Source: Zeimonas sp050187175 | Lineage (GTDB): Bacteria; Pseudomonadota; Gammaproteobacteria; Burkholderiales; Burkholderiaceae_E | Length of the DNA: 64,000 bases | Direction: 5' to 3' | NCBI GenBank assembly: GCA_050187175.1 | Contig: JBFWXS010000012.1 | Coordinates: 1 to 64,000, forward strand | Shown: positions 16,092 to 25,526 of the stretch, piece after piece | Layout of the letters: every line of letters begins with the position of its first letter | Numbering within the stretch: the first letter of the stretch is position 1 | Notes under the pieces: model-generated | Database searches by the model: none | What the model was told of the DNA's origin: nothing | The model's input: only the letters and a program-made list of their open reading frames with translations | Position numbers and translations under genes: made by a program

Positions 16092-17657
16092 ATGAGTTGG
16101 CGTGAGGAAGCCGAAGAGATTCGGCATCGCCGCGAATTGGCTGAGCGCTGCGGCGGCGAGGCTGCCGTCGAGCGTCATCATGCGGCCGGCAAGCTGACCG
16201 TGCGCGAGCGCATCGCGCGGCTGTGCGATGCCGGTTCGTTCCGCGAGGTGGGCAAGCTGGCCGGCAAGGGAACCTACAAAGACGGCAAGCTGGTGGATTT
16301 CGAGCCGGCGCCGTACGTCATGGGGCTGGCGCGGCTGGCGGGCCGGCCCTTCGCAGTCGGCGGCGAGGACTACACGATCCGCGCCGGCACCGGCTTCGGC
16401 AGCGACCGCCGCAAGGGCGGGCAGGGCGGCTTCGTCGAGGACCTGGCCTACGAATACCGGATTCCGCTGATCAACCTGATCGACGGCACCGGCGGCACGG
16501 TGAACACCGTGCGCCGCAAGGGCTACTCGGTGTGGCCCGGCTACGGCCAGGACGGCTTCGAGCGCTCGGCCTCGCTGCTCGGTATCGTGCCGGTGGTCAG
16601 CGCGGTGATGGGTACCGTCGCCGGGGGGCCCGCCGGCCGCGCGATGATGGCGCACTGGACGGTCATGGTTCGCGGCAGCAGCCAGATCTTCGCTGCCGGG
16701 CCGCCGGTGGTCGAGCGCGCTTTCGGGCACAAGCTGCACAAGAACGATCTGGGCGGCGCGCAGATCGCGGCCGACAAGGCCGGCACGATCGACAATGTCG
16801 CGGACAGCGAGGATGATTGCCTGGCGCAGATCAAGCGCTTCATGTCGTACATGCCGCAGAACGTCTGGGAGCTGCCGCCGCGAGTGGTGACCGGCGATCC
16901 AGTCGACCGCTGCGACGACGCGCTGGTCGACATCGTGCCGCGCTCGGGCCGGCAGGCCTACAACATGAAGAAGCTGATCGGCATGATCGTCGATCGCGAT
17001 TCGCTGTTCGAGATCCAGCCCACCTTCGGGCGCGCGGCGATCACCGGTCTGGCGCGCATGGACGGCCACGTGGTCGGCGTGGTGGCGAACAATCCGATGT
17101 TCGGCGGCATCATCGATTCGAAGGCGGCGCGCAAGCAGACGCATTTCATCGACCTGTGCGACATGTTCCACATCCCGCTGATCTTCCTGGTCGACGTGCC
17201 GGGCCTGTTGATCGGCGTGGAGTCGGAATCCGAGGCGATCATGCGCTTCGGCATCCAGCAGCGCTATGCTCTCGCGCAGGCTACCGTGCCGGTATATACC
17301 GTGCTCGTGCGCAAGTGCTTCGGCGTGGCCGGCGGCAGCGCGATCCAGCGCGGCGGCTTGAACTTCAAGCTGGCCTGGCCTTCGGCGAGCTGGGGTTCGC
17401 TGCCGATCGAGGGCGGCGTGAAGGCCGCGTATCGGCGCGAGATCGAGAGTGCGCCCGATCCGCAGCAGCGCGAGGCCGAGATCGAAGCCGAGCTGCGCGC
17501 GCTGTCGTCGCCGTTCCGCACCGCCGAGGCCTTCGCCGTCGAGGACCTGATCGATCCGCGCGAGACGCGCCCCTATCTGTGCCAGTTCATCGAGGCCGCG
17601 CAGTACCGGCTGAAGACCGAGCTGGGACCTAAACCGCGCTTCGGCGTGCGGCCCTGA
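16092..17657 (+). CDS. Carboxyltransferase subunit of an acyl-CoA carboxylase
   Basis: This 521-residue protein has the two-lobed crotonase-like fold of PccB/AccD-type carboxyltransferases. The N-lobe contains HHAAGKLTVRERIARL and the C-lobe has PTFGRAAITGLARMDGHVVGVVANNP and the oxyanion-hole glycines in FGVAGGSAIQRGG. It transfers carboxyl from carboxybiotin to an acyl-CoA. AAGGAG six bases before the ATG sets the start. It is the carboxyltransferase partner expected for the biotin carboxylase and carrier on the opposite strand. The downstream Bug receptor and CoA-transferase suggest the acyl-CoA derives from an imported carboxylic acid. Confidence 0.9.
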   Translation: MSWREEAEEIRHRRELAERCGGEAAVERHHAAGKLTVRERIARLCDAGSFREVGKLAGKGTYKDGKLVDFEPAPYVMGLARLAGRPFAVGGEDYTIRAGTGFGSDRRKGGQGGFVEDLAYEYRIPLINLIDGTGGTVNTVRRKGYSVWPGYGQDGFERSASLLGIVPVVSAVMGTVAGGPAGRAMMAHWTVMVRGSSQIFAAGPPVVERAFGHKLHKNDLGGAQIAADKAGTIDNVADSEDDCLAQIKRFMSYMPQNVWELPPRVVTGDPVDRCDDALVDIVPRSGRQAYNMKKLIGMIVDRDSLFEIQPTFGRAAITGLARMDGHVVGVVANNPMFGGIIDSKAARKQTHFIDLCDMFHIPLIFLVDVPGLLIGVESESEAIMRFGIQQRYALAQATVPVYTVLVRKCFGVAGGSAIQRGGLNFKLAWPSASWGSLPIEGGVKAAYRREIESAPDPQQREAEIEAELRALSSPFRTAEAFAVEDLIDPRETRPYLCQFIEAAQYRLKTELGPKPRFGVRP

Positions 17658-17702
17658 ACGTCGACAGAACCTGACCGTCAACAAAAGACAGGAGGAGACA
17701 AA

Positions 17703-18719
17703 ATGGACAGCGTCAATCAAACGCGGCGGCGCTTCGCAGCCGCTGGCCTGGCGGCCGCCGGCGCGTCGGCACTGCGACCCGGCGCCGCATGGGCGGCCGC
17801 GTGGAAGCCCGACCAGGTCGTCGAGTTCGTGGTGCCGGGTGGCGCCGGCGGAGCGCTCGATCAGGCGGGCCGCGCGATGAAACAGTACTTCGACGACAAC
17901 CGGCTGGGCGCCAAGGGCATGATCGTGAGCAACAAGCCCGGCGGCAGCGGCAAGGTCGCGTTCGACCAGCTGCGCCAGCGCAGCGGTGACCCGACCGTGC
18001 TGTCGGCGAACACGCATGGCTACATCGCCAGCTATCTGACCGGCAATCTGGACGTGCTGCCGCATCGCGCATTCACGACGGTCGCGGTGCTGCAGGACGA
18101 ATTCCTGGTGCTGGCGGTCCGCACCGATTCGCCGCTGAAGCGGCTGGGTGATGCGATGGAGGCGCTGCGGCGCAATCCGCAGAGCCTGTCGATCGCGGTG
18201 GCGACGAGCGTCGGCAACCACATCCACGTCGGGACGGCCAAGGCCCTGAAGGCGGCCGGCGTCGACATCACCAAGCTGGTCGTCGCGCCGTTCAAGTCAT
18301 CCGCCGAATCGATGGTCGCGCTGATGGGCGGCCACATCGACCTGGTCGCGGCGACCACGCCGAACGCGATCACGCCGCTGCAAGGCGGCAAGATCCGGCT
18401 GCTGACCGTCAGCGCCGACAAGCCGCTGGGCGGTGCCTTCGCCGGCGTGCCGACCTGGCGCGAGGCCGGCGTCGACACCGAGTTCAGCTCGGCGCTGGGC
18501 ATCGTCGCGCCGGCTGCGCTGACCGGCGACCAGGTCGAGTTCTGGGAGTCGACCTGCCGGACCATGGTGCAGAGCGATCTGTGGAAGCAGCTGGCCGAGC
18601 GCAACCAGAGCCGGCCGCGCTTCCTGAGCGCGTCGGCCGCGACGCGCTTCTATGAACAGGAGACGAACTCGATGCGCGATATCGTCAGGGAACTCGGCCT
18701 GCTGGGCGCGGGCAAATGA
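17703..18719 (+). CDS. Bug-family (TTT) periplasmic solute-binding receptor
   Basis: This 338-residue protein has a twin-arginine-like signal (TRRRFAAAGLAAAGASAL) cleaved near AWAA, then the Bug/TctC core beginning VEFVVPGGAGGALDQAGR, which binds a small carboxylate. AGGAGG precedes the ATG. Bug receptors feed tripartite tricarboxylate transporters whose membrane parts are often elsewhere; none is in this window. Its stop overlaps the next start (ATGA), so receptor and CoA-transferase are coupled. The ligand is unknown, but the genes around it suggest a carboxylic acid to be activated with CoA. Confidence 0.88.
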   Translation: MDSVNQTRRRFAAAGLAAAGASALRPGAAWAAAWKPDQVVEFVVPGGAGGALDQAGRAMKQYFDDNRLGAKGMIVSNKPGGSGKVAFDQLRQRSGDPTVLSANTHGYIASYLTGNLDVLPHRAFTTVAVLQDEFLVLAVRTDSPLKRLGDAMEALRRNPQSLSIAVATSVGNHIHVGTAKALKAAGVDITKLVVAPFKSSAESMVALMGGHIDLVAATTPNAITPLQGGKIRLLTVSADKPLGGAFAGVPTWREAGVDTEFSSALGIVAPAALTGDQVEFWESTCRTMVQSDLWKQLAERNQSRPRFLSASAATRFYEQETNSMRDIVRELGLLGAGK

Positions 18720-19942
18720 GCGACGCAGCCACCGCGCGCAGCGGCGGGCCGCTGGCCGGCTACAAGGCGCTCGAGCTGTGCTCGACGGTGGCTGGGCCGG
18801 CCTGCGCCCGGCTGTTCGCCGATTTCGGCGCCGACGTGATCAAGGTCGAACCGCTGGCCGGCGATCCGATGCGCAGCATGGGCAAGCACGTCGGCGACGT
18901 GTCGCTGTACGCCGCGACCATTCTGCGCAACAAGCGCGCGATCGCGGTCGATCTGAAGACCGATGAGGGGCGCGCGCTGGTCGGCCGCCTGGCGCGCCAG
19001 GTCGACGTGCTGATCGAGAACTACCGGCCCGGCGTCATGGAGCGGATGGGTCTCGGTTATGACGTGCTGTCGCGGGACAATCCCGGCCTGGTGATGGTCC
19101 GCATCAGCGGCTACGGCCAGACCGGGCCGTATCGGATGCGTCCCGGCTACGGCGTGATCTGCGAGGCGATGGCCGGTGTGCGCCACCTCACGGGTGATCC
19201 CGATCGGCCGCCGGCGCGCGTGGCGCTCGCCACGACCGACTACCTGACCGCCGTCTACGCTGCCTTCGGCGCCACCATGGCGCTGCTGCACCGCGAGCGC
19301 ACCGGTCGCGGGCAGGTCGTCGACGCGGCGCTGTACGAGACCGCGTTCTCGCAGATGGAAGCCTATGTGCCGGCCTTCCGCACCACCGGTTTCGTGCCCA
19401 AGCGCATCGGGCCGAGCCTGCCGAACATGGCGCCGAACAGCCTGTTCCCGACGCTCGATGACGGCTACGTGCTGATCGCCGCCAATAGCAATCCGACCTT
19501 CCTGCGCCTGATCGAGACGATGGGTCAGCCCGAGCTGATCGACGATCCGAAGCTGAGCTCGATCCGCGCGCGCGGCCAGAACATCGACTACTGCAATCAG
19601 ATCGTCGCGGCGTGGACGCGTCAGCACGACGGCGCGGAAATCGAACGGCTGCTGCTGGCCGCCGAGGTGCCGGTGTCGCGCGTCAATACGATGCCGGAGA
19701 TCTTCGAGGATCCGCAGTTCGCCGCGCGCGACATGCTGCCCGAGGTGCCGCATCCCAAGCTCGGCAAGCTGGTGCATCCCGGTATCGTGCCCAAGCTCAG
19801 CGAGACGCCGGGGGGCATCGTGCACAGCGGGCCCGATCTCGGGCAGGACACGCGCCAGGTGCTGGCGACCGAGCTGGGCCTGAGCGAGGCCGAGATCGAC
19901 GGGCTGGCCGCGCGCGGCGTGATCGGCTGCGGCGAGGCATAG
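18716..19942 (+). CDS. CaiB/BaiF family CoA-transferase
   Basis: This 408-residue class III CoA-transferase has the family start GYKALELCSTVAGPACARLFADFGAD-type region, an ENYRPGVMERMGLGYD block (about residues 101-116) and ISGYGQTGPY at about 130. The family moves CoA between carboxylates through an aspartyl-CoA intermediate; the catalytic Asp is expected near DYLTAVYA (about residue 176). Coupled to the Bug receptor and downstream of the carboxyltransferase, it probably activates the imported acid. The exact substrate cannot be read. Confidence 0.9.
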   Translation: MSDAATARSGGPLAGYKALELCSTVAGPACARLFADFGADVIKVEPLAGDPMRSMGKHVGDVSLYAATILRNKRAIAVDLKTDEGRALVGRLARQVDVLIENYRPGVMERMGLGYDVLSRDNPGLVMVRISGYGQTGPYRMRPGYGVICEAMAGVRHLTGDPDRPPARVALATTDYLTAVYAAFGATMALLHRERTGRGQVVDAALYETAFSQMEAYVPAFRTTGFVPKRIGPSLPNMAPNSLFPTLDDGYVLIAANSNPTFLRLIETMGQPELIDDPKLSSIRARGQNIDYCNQIVAAWTRQHDGAEIERLLLAAEVPVSRVNTMPEIFEDPQFAARDMLPEVPHPKLGKLVHPGIVPKLSETPGGIVHSGPDLGQDTRQVLATELGLSEAEIDGLAARGVIGCGEA

Positions 19943-20019
19943 AAGAGCCCCTGAAGCGGCAATCGGGGCGAGCGACGCCGTATAGTGACGCCTGGCCCGC
20001 GATCAGGAGCTCCCTCGAC

Positions 20020-21570
20020 ATGAATGGCGCTGAATCCCTCGTCCGCACGCTGCTCGCTTCCGGCGTCGACGTCTGCTTCACCAATCCCGGCACGTCCGAG
20101 ATGCATTTCGTCGCCGCGCTCGACCGCGTGCCCGGCATGCGCTGCGTGCTCGGCCTGTTCGAAGGCGTCGTCACCGGCGCCGCCGACGGCTATGGCCGGA
20201 TGGCCGACCGGCCGGCCTCGACGCTGCTGCACCTGGGCCCGGGGCTGACCAATGGCATGGCCAACCTGCACAATGCGCGCAAGGCGCGCACGCCCATCGT
20301 CAATATCGTCGGTGAGCATGCGAGTGACCACCTGCGGCATGAGAGCCCGCTGCGCTCGGACGTGCCGGGCGCCGCGGCACTGTGTTCCGACTGGTACCGC
20401 GTATCGGCGAGCGGCCGTGCCGTCGCCGGCGACGCGGCCGAGGCGGTGGCGCAGGCGCGCGGCGGCGACGGCCGCATCGCGACGCTGATCCTGCCCGCCG
20501 ACACCGCATGGAGCGAGGCCGACGGCCCTGCCGCGCCGCGTGCGCCGCAGCCGCGTCCCCGAGTCGCGCCGGAGGCGATCGCCGCCGCGGCGCGCGCGAT
20601 CAGCGCGGGCAAACGCTGTGCGCTGCTGCTGTCGGGCAACGCGCTGCGCGAGCCCGGGCTCACGCTGGCCGGCCGCCTGGCCGCCAAGACCGGCGTGCGC
20701 CTGCTCAGTCAGCAGACGGTGCGCCGCGCCGAGCGGGGGCGCGGCCGTCTGTCCATTCATCGCGTGCCGATACCGGTCGAGCCCGGCGTGGCGATGCTCG
20801 CCGATCTGGAAGTGCTGATCCTGATCGGCGCGCCGCCGCCCGCGGCGTTCTTCGGCTATCCCGGCAAGCCGCGGCTGCTGGCGCCTGCGCAGTGCGAGAT
20901 CCAGCGGCTGGCCGGTCCGCATGATGACGGCGTGCATGCGCTCGAATGGCTGGCCGACGAGCTCGGCGCTGCCGCGCACGCGCCGCTGGTGAATCAGGCC
21001 GCGCCGCTGGCGCTGCCTGCCGACGGCGCGCTGAACGCCGATGCGCTGATGCAGGCGCTGGCCGCGACGCTGCCCGAGCAGGCGATCCTGTGCGACGAAT
21101 CGATCTCGTCGGGCCGAGCGCTGTTCCGCTTCACCGATGCGGCGGCGCCGCACGACTATCTGCAGGTGACCGGCGGCGCGATCGGCCTCGGCATTCCGAT
21201 GGCCACCGGCGCGGCGGTGGCGTGCCCGGACCGCAAGGTGGTCTGCCTGGAGGGGGACGGCAGCGGCATGTATACGCTGCAAGGGCTGTGGACGCAGGCG
21301 CGCGAGCAGCTCGACGTGGTGACGATAGTGCTGGCCAACCGCGGCTACCAGATCCTGCGCGGCGAATTGAAGAGCGTCGGCATCGACGCGCCGGGCGAGC
21401 GCGCCAAGCGCATGCTCGACGTCGAGAAGCCGAGGCTGGACTGGGTGTCGCTGGCTCGCGGGCAGGGCGTCGAAGCCGTGTCCGTCGACACGACGGCAGC
21501 GTTCATCGCCGCGCTGAAGAGCGCTTTCGCGCGGCGCGGGCCGTTTCTGATCGAAGCCTGCATCGGCTGA
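20020..21570 (+). CDS. Thiamine pyrophosphate enzyme, acetolactate synthase/benzoylformate decarboxylase-like
   Basis: This 516-residue protein has the three-domain layout of TPP enzymes. The catalytic Glu is E48 in GLFEGVVTGAADGYGRM, and the TPP/Mg motif GDGSGMYTLQGLWTQAREQ ... ANRGYQIL occurs near the C-terminus. AGGAG nine bases upstream supports the start at 20020. It belongs to the group often labelled acetolactate synthase large subunit that lacks a regulatory subunit; a 2-oxoacid decarboxylase or carboligase is likely. It follows the CoA-transferase by 77 bases and may be in the same unit. A strong hairpin follows its stop. Confidence 0.85.
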   Translation: MNGAESLVRTLLASGVDVCFTNPGTSEMHFVAALDRVPGMRCVLGLFEGVVTGAADGYGRMADRPASTLLHLGPGLTNGMANLHNARKARTPIVNIVGEHASDHLRHESPLRSDVPGAAALCSDWYRVSASGRAVAGDAAEAVAQARGGDGRIATLILPADTAWSEADGPAAPRAPQPRPRVAPEAIAAAARAISAGKRCALLLSGNALREPGLTLAGRLAAKTGVRLLSQQTVRRAERGRGRLSIHRVPIPVEPGVAMLADLEVLILIGAPPPAAFFGYPGKPRLLAPAQCEIQRLAGPHDDGVHALEWLADELGAAAHAPLVNQAAPLALPADGALNADALMQALAATLPEQAILCDESISSGRALFRFTDAAAPHDYLQVTGGAIGLGIPMATGAAVACPDRKVVCLEGDGSGMYTLQGLWTQAREQLDVVTIVLANRGYQILRGELKSVGIDAPGERAKRMLDVEKPRLDWVSLARGQGVEAVSVDTTAAFIAALKSAFARRGPFLIEACIG

Positions 21571-21599
21571 GCACGGCCTGCGGGGTCAGCGGCGACCGC

Positions 21600-21620
21600 G
21601 GCCCCCGGATCCCGGGGGCC
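21600..21620. terminator. Hairpin between convergent TPP-enzyme and fahA genes
   Basis: A perfect 9-bp stem (GGCCCCCGG / CCGGGGGCC) with a 3-base ATC loop sits 29 bases after the TPP-enzyme stop and 3 bases from the fahA stop. No T-run follows on either strand. Confidence 0.6.
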
Positions 21621-21623
21621 CGC

Positions 21624-22934
21624 TCACTGCGCGGCCGGCAGCACGCCGCCGCGGCATTCACCGAAGCCGATGCGGGCGAAGCCGGGCTTCTCGCACCAGC
21701 CGCGCAGGACGACGACGTCGCCGTCCTCCAGGAAGGTGCGCGTTTCGCCGCTGCTCAGCGTCACCGGCTGCTTGCCGCCTACCGACAGCTCCAGCAGCGC
21801 GCCCCCCTCGGCGGCCTCGGGCCCGGACTGCGTGCCGCTGCCGAACAGATCGCCGGGATTCAGGTTGCAGCCGCCGACGGCGTGGTGCGTGATCATCTGC
21901 GCGACCGTCCAGTACGAGTGCCGGAAGCTGGTCAGCGACAGCCGTGCCGGTGCCGCCTTCGCGTCACGCATCGCCGGCGTCTCGATCTGCACTTCGAGCT
22001 GAAGGTCGATGGCGCCGCGGCGGCGGTTGTCTTCCGAGTCGAGGTACGGCAGCGGCTGCGGATCGGCTGCGTCGCGCGTCCATGCGGTGCGATAGGGTTC
22101 CAGCGCCTCCATGGTCACGATCCACGGCGAGATGGTGGTGGCGAAATTCTTCGCGAGGAACGGGCCCAGCGGCTGGTACTCCCAGGCCTGGATGTCGCGC
22201 GCCGACCAGTCGTTGAGCAGGCACAGCCCGAACAGCCGCTGCTCGACCTCGGCCAGCGGGATCGCCTCGCCCTGCGCGTTGCCCGGGCCCATCCAGATGC
22301 CGACTTCGAGCTCGTAGTCGAGCCGCTTGCTCGGGCCGAACACCGGCGCTGTCGCACCGGGCGGCAGCGTCTGCCCGCGGGGCCGGCGGAACTGCTGCCC
22401 GCTGATGCCGATCGACGAGGCGCGGCCGTGATAGCCGATCGGAATCCACTTGAAGTTCGGCATCAGCGGATTGTCGGGCCGGAACAGGCGGCCGACGTTG
22501 GTCGCATGATGAATCGACGTGTAGAAGTCGGTGTAGTCGCCGATGCGGGCCGGCACGGTGTATTCGACCTCGCTCTGCGGCACCAGGCAGCCGCGCAGCA
22601 GCGCGGCTTCCGCGGCGCCTTCGCGCAGCGCACGTGACAGCGCCAGCCGCAGCGCCGACCAGTAGCGCGGCCCCAGTGCCATCAGGCCGTTCAGCTCGTC
22701 GCGGGCGGCCTCGGCGGCGGCCTTTGCCGCATCGCCGCTGAACACCCCGGCGGCTTGCGCGGCCGCCAGGTCCAGCACCTGATCTCCGATGGCAGTGCCG
22801 CCGCGCCACGCCTCGCCGGTGCTGCGCCGCCGGAACAGCGCGAACGGCAGATTCTGGATCGGGAAGTCGCAGCCGGCCTGGTTGGCGGAGCTCACCCAGC
22901 TGCGCAGCGCTGCGTCATGCGTCTCGTTGATCAT
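21624..22934 (-). CDS. fahA: Fumarylacetoacetase
   Basis: Fumarylacetoacetate hydrolase, the last step of tyrosine/homogentisate catabolism, gives fumarate and acetoacetate. The 436-residue protein has the family N-terminal SH3-like part (FPIQNLPFALFRR) and the FAH catalytic core with DYTDFYTSIHHATNVGRLFRP (metal ligand Asp and catalytic His), ELEVGIWMGPGN and DWSARDIQAWEY. An in-frame TTG at 22943 is possible, but the ATG at 22934 is preferred; it lies 5 bases after the hmgA stop, so the two genes are one operon. Length and motifs are normal for the family. Confidence 0.95.
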   Translation of the reverse strand: MINETHDAALRSWVSSANQAGCDFPIQNLPFALFRRRSTGEAWRGGTAIGDQVLDLAAAQAAGVFSGDAAKAAAEAARDELNGLMALGPRYWSALRLALSRALREGAAEAALLRGCLVPQSEVEYTVPARIGDYTDFYTSIHHATNVGRLFRPDNPLMPNFKWIPIGYHGRASSIGISGQQFRRPRGQTLPPGATAPVFGPSKRLDYELEVGIWMGPGNAQGEAIPLAEVEQRLFGLCLLNDWSARDIQAWEYQPLGPFLAKNFATTISPWIVTMEALEPYRTAWTRDAADPQPLPYLDSEDNRRRGAIDLQLEVQIETPAMRDAKAAPARLSLTSFRHSYWTVAQMITHHAVGGCNLNPGDLFGSGTQSGPEAAEGGALLELSVGGKQPVTLSSGETRTFLEDGDVVVLRGWCEKPGFARIGFGECRGGVLPAAQ

Positions 22935-22939
22935 CGTCT

Positions 22940-24301
22940 TCAAGCTTTGCCGTTGAACTGTTTCGTCAGTCCCTGCCAGCAGTCGCTGTAGTCGCGCTGC
23001 CGCTGAGGGCTTTCGAGCGCGAACCGGGTCGGCCGGATCGGCAGCCGCGTCTCGAACATGAACGCCATCGTGTCGCGGATGTAATCGGGCCGCGTGGTGT
23101 CGGTCTTGCTCGCCTTCTCGAACGTGTTCGCGTCCGGGCCGTGGCCGGTCATGCAGTTGTGCAGGCTGGCGCCGCCGGGTACGAACCCGCCTTGCTTCGC
23201 ATCATATACGCCGGTGACCAGGCCCATGAACTCGCTGGCGACATTGCGGTGATACCACGGCGGTCGGAAGGTGTCTTCCATCGCCAGGATGCGCGGCGGG
23301 AACACGATGAAGTCGAGCATGTCGACGCCCGGCGTGTCGGAGACCGACTGCATCACCAGGAAGATCGACGGATCGGGGTGATCGAAGCTGATCGAACCGA
23401 TCGCATTGAAGCGGCGCAGGTCGTACTTGTACGGCGTGTAGTTGCCGTGCCAGGCGACGACGTCGAGCGGCGAATGATCGATGGCCGCCGACCACAGATG
23501 GCCGCCGAACTTCGCGACCAGCTCGAAGTCGCCGTCGACGTCCTCGAAGCGCGCCACCGGCGCCAGGAAGTCGCGCGGGTTGGCGAGCCCGTTCGAGCCG
23601 ATCGGCCCGAGGTCGGGCAAGCGCAGCGGCGCGCCGAAGTTCTCGCAGACGTAGCCGCGCGCGCCGTCTAGCGTGCCGCCGGCCAACTTCAGGTCGGGCA
23701 GCTCGACGCGGAAGCGCACGCCGCGCGGCACCACGGCGACCTCCTGCGGCTCGACGTCGAGCGCGCCGAACTCGGTCAGCAGCCGCAGCCGGCCCAGCTG
23801 CGGCACGATCAGCAGTTCGCCGTCGCTGTCGTAGAAGAAGCGTTCGTGCATCGAGGCATTGGCGCAGTACAGATGGATGGCGCAGCCGCTCATCGAGTGC
23901 GGGTCGCCGTTGCCGCCCATCGTTGCCAGGCCCTGCAGGAAATCGACTTGCTGCGAGGCGGGCGGCAGCGGCAGCGGATCCCAGCGCAGCTGGTCGGGCG
24001 GCGTCACGGCCTGCGCGAAGTCATTGGTGATCAGTCCGTCGTCGATCTGCTTGAACGGACGATGGCTGGCGCCCGGCCGGATCCGGTACAGCCAGGAGCG
24101 GCGGTTGGCGCCGCGCGGCGCGGTGAAGGCGGTGCCGGACAGCTGCTCCGCGTACAGCCCGTACGGACAGCGCTGCGGCGAATTGCGCCCGACCGGCAGG
24201 GCGCCGGGCAGCGCCTCGCTGGCGAATTCGTTGCCGAAGCCGGATTGATAGTCGAGCGGCTGCACGGATGCAGCGGCGCGGATCGGTTCCATGTGGCCCA
24301 T
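22940..24301 (-). CDS. hmgA: Homogentisate 1,2-dioxygenase
   Basis: This 453-residue enzyme opens homogentisate to maleylacetoacetate using non-haem Fe(II). The family start YQSGFGNEFASEALPGALPVG is clear, as are the metal-site segments PPWYHRNVASEFMG and HGPDANTFEKAS near the C-terminus. GGAGG five bases before the ATG fixes the start. It is the promoter-proximal gene of an hmgA-fahA operon; a maleylacetoacetate isomerase is not visible here. The divergent LysR gene is the likely regulator. Confidence 0.96.
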   Translation of the reverse strand: MGHMEPIRAAASVQPLDYQSGFGNEFASEALPGALPVGRNSPQRCPYGLYAEQLSGTAFTAPRGANRRSWLYRIRPGASHRPFKQIDDGLITNDFAQAVTPPDQLRWDPLPLPPASQQVDFLQGLATMGGNGDPHSMSGCAIHLYCANASMHERFFYDSDGELLIVPQLGRLRLLTEFGALDVEPQEVAVVPRGVRFRVELPDLKLAGGTLDGARGYVCENFGAPLRLPDLGPIGSNGLANPRDFLAPVARFEDVDGDFELVAKFGGHLWSAAIDHSPLDVVAWHGNYTPYKYDLRRFNAIGSISFDHPDPSIFLVMQSVSDTPGVDMLDFIVFPPRILAMEDTFRPPWYHRNVASEFMGLVTGVYDAKQGGFVPGGASLHNCMTGHGPDANTFEKASKTDTTRPDYIRDTMAFMFETRLPIRPTRFALESPQRQRDYSDCWQGLTKQFNGKA

Positions 24302-24455
24302 TTGCTCCTCCGATGATTGCGACGGGCGGGGTCATGGCCGCCGCCCGGATCGAGCCTGTCGCCGCGGCACGCGCAGATCGCGGACGGTGCGCTTTCAGCG
24401 CGGGCGCCACGGACTCGTGCTGCCATTGGACAACAAAGCGGCTCATGAGGGAAGA

Positions 24456-24475
24456 TTAATAATTTGATCAATTAA
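24456..24475. promoter_or_regulatory. AT-rich dyad between hmgA and the LysR gene
   Basis: The inverted repeat TTAAT-N10-ATTAA encloses the palindrome TTGATCAA at 24464-24471. It is an AT-rich patch in a GC-rich intergenic region, 13 bases before the LysR start and about 155 bases before hmgA. LysR regulators bind such T-N11-A type dyads, so this is a candidate site for autoregulation. Confidence 0.45.
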
Positions 24476-24487
24476 AAGAGAATAGTT

Positions 24488-25432
24488 GTGAATCTATCAA
24501 CGCGCCAATTGAGTGCTTTCGTGGCCGTGGCCCAGCTCGGCAGCTTCACCCGCGCCGGCGACCGTCTGCACGTGACGCAGGCCGGCTTGAGCGCCATGAT
24601 CCGCGAGCTCGAGCATCAGCTCGGCGCGCGGCTGTTCGACCGTACGACGCGCTCGGTGTCGCTGACGCCCGGCGGCAGGGCGCTGCTGCCGGTGGCCGAG
24701 CACGTGCTGGGGGAACTCGAAAGCGTGCATGGGCGCGTGGCGCGCCTGGGAGCCGACGCAGCCGCGCAGGTGCGGATCGCCGTCACCACGCTGATGGCCG
24801 TGCATCTGCTGCCGCGCGTCGTGGAACTGGCGCGCCGGCAATATCCGAGGCTGACGATACAGGTGGCGGACGTCGATCCGCTGCAGATCCAGCAGCGGGT
24901 CGAAGGCAACGACAGCGATCTCGGCCTGGGCGCCTTCCTGCGCGGCGGCGTCGGTCTGGAGCGCAGTCCGCTGTTCCGGTTCGAGCTGATGCTGGCCGGC
25001 GCGGCCGACGGCGAGCGCAGCGAAGCCGGCGAACGGGTCGGCCGCCCGCGCCGCGCCGCATCGAACGAGCAGCGCTGGCAGCGGCTCGGCGGCTGCGAGC
25101 TGGTGGGCCTGTCGGCGGACAATCCGCTGCAGCAGCACATCGAGCAGCAGCTGGCGAGCAGCGGCGTGGCCGTCCGCTGGGTGGCGCGCTTCAATACGCT
25201 GGAAACTGTAATCGCGATGGCCGCTGCCGGGCTCGGCCAGGCGATCGTGCCCGGCTTCACGCGGCCGGCCTGCGCGCGGCAGGGACTGACGCTGCGGCGG
25301 CTGAGCGCGCCGGTGGTGGCGCTGGATTTCTATCGCGTCAGCCGCAAGGGCAGTCCGCTGAGCGAGGGCGCGCTCGTGGTCCTGGATCTGATCCGGCAGG
25401 TGCTGTCCGAGCAGTCGCTCGACGCCGGCTGA
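24488..25432 (+). CDS. LysR-family transcriptional regulator, probable hmgA-fahA regulator
   Basis: This 314-residue protein starts at a GTG and has the LysR helix-turn-helix at residues 1-60 (RQLSAFVAVAQLGSFTRAGD ... HVTQAGLSAMIRELEHQLGARLFDR), then a type 2 periplasmic-binding-like effector domain. It is divergent from hmgA-fahA, and LysR genes usually control the divergent operon, here perhaps with homogentisate or a related aromatic as inducer. A 30-residue stretch rich in Arg, Glu and Gly around residues 175-200 is longer than in many relatives. Confidence 0.9.
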   Translation: MNLSTRQLSAFVAVAQLGSFTRAGDRLHVTQAGLSAMIRELEHQLGARLFDRTTRSVSLTPGGRALLPVAEHVLGELESVHGRVARLGADAAAQVRIAVTTLMAVHLLPRVVELARRQYPRLTIQVADVDPLQIQQRVEGNDSDLGLGAFLRGGVGLERSPLFRFELMLAGAADGERSEAGERVGRPRRAASNEQRWQRLGGCELVGLSADNPLQQHIEQQLASSGVAVRWVARFNTLETVIAMAAAGLGQAIVPGFTRPACARQGLTLRRLSAPVVALDFYRVSRKGSPLSEGALVVLDLIRQVLSEQSLDAG

Positions 25433-25487
25433 CCCGACGAGGTGGCAGCATCCGGGGCTCGCCGCCGGCTGCGGCGTCCGCGGAGAG

Positions 25488-25511
25488 CCTCCGCCCAAGC
25501 CTCAGCGGAGG
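25488..25511. terminator. Weak hairpin between LysR and purU
   Basis: A 7-bp stem (CCTCCGC / GCGGAGG) with a 10-base loop lies in the 94-base gap between the convergent LysR and purU genes, beside a direct repeat of CTCAGCGGA at 25501 and 25526. There is no T-run. Confidence 0.3.
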
Positions 25512-25526
25512 GCCCCGGCCGAGCCC

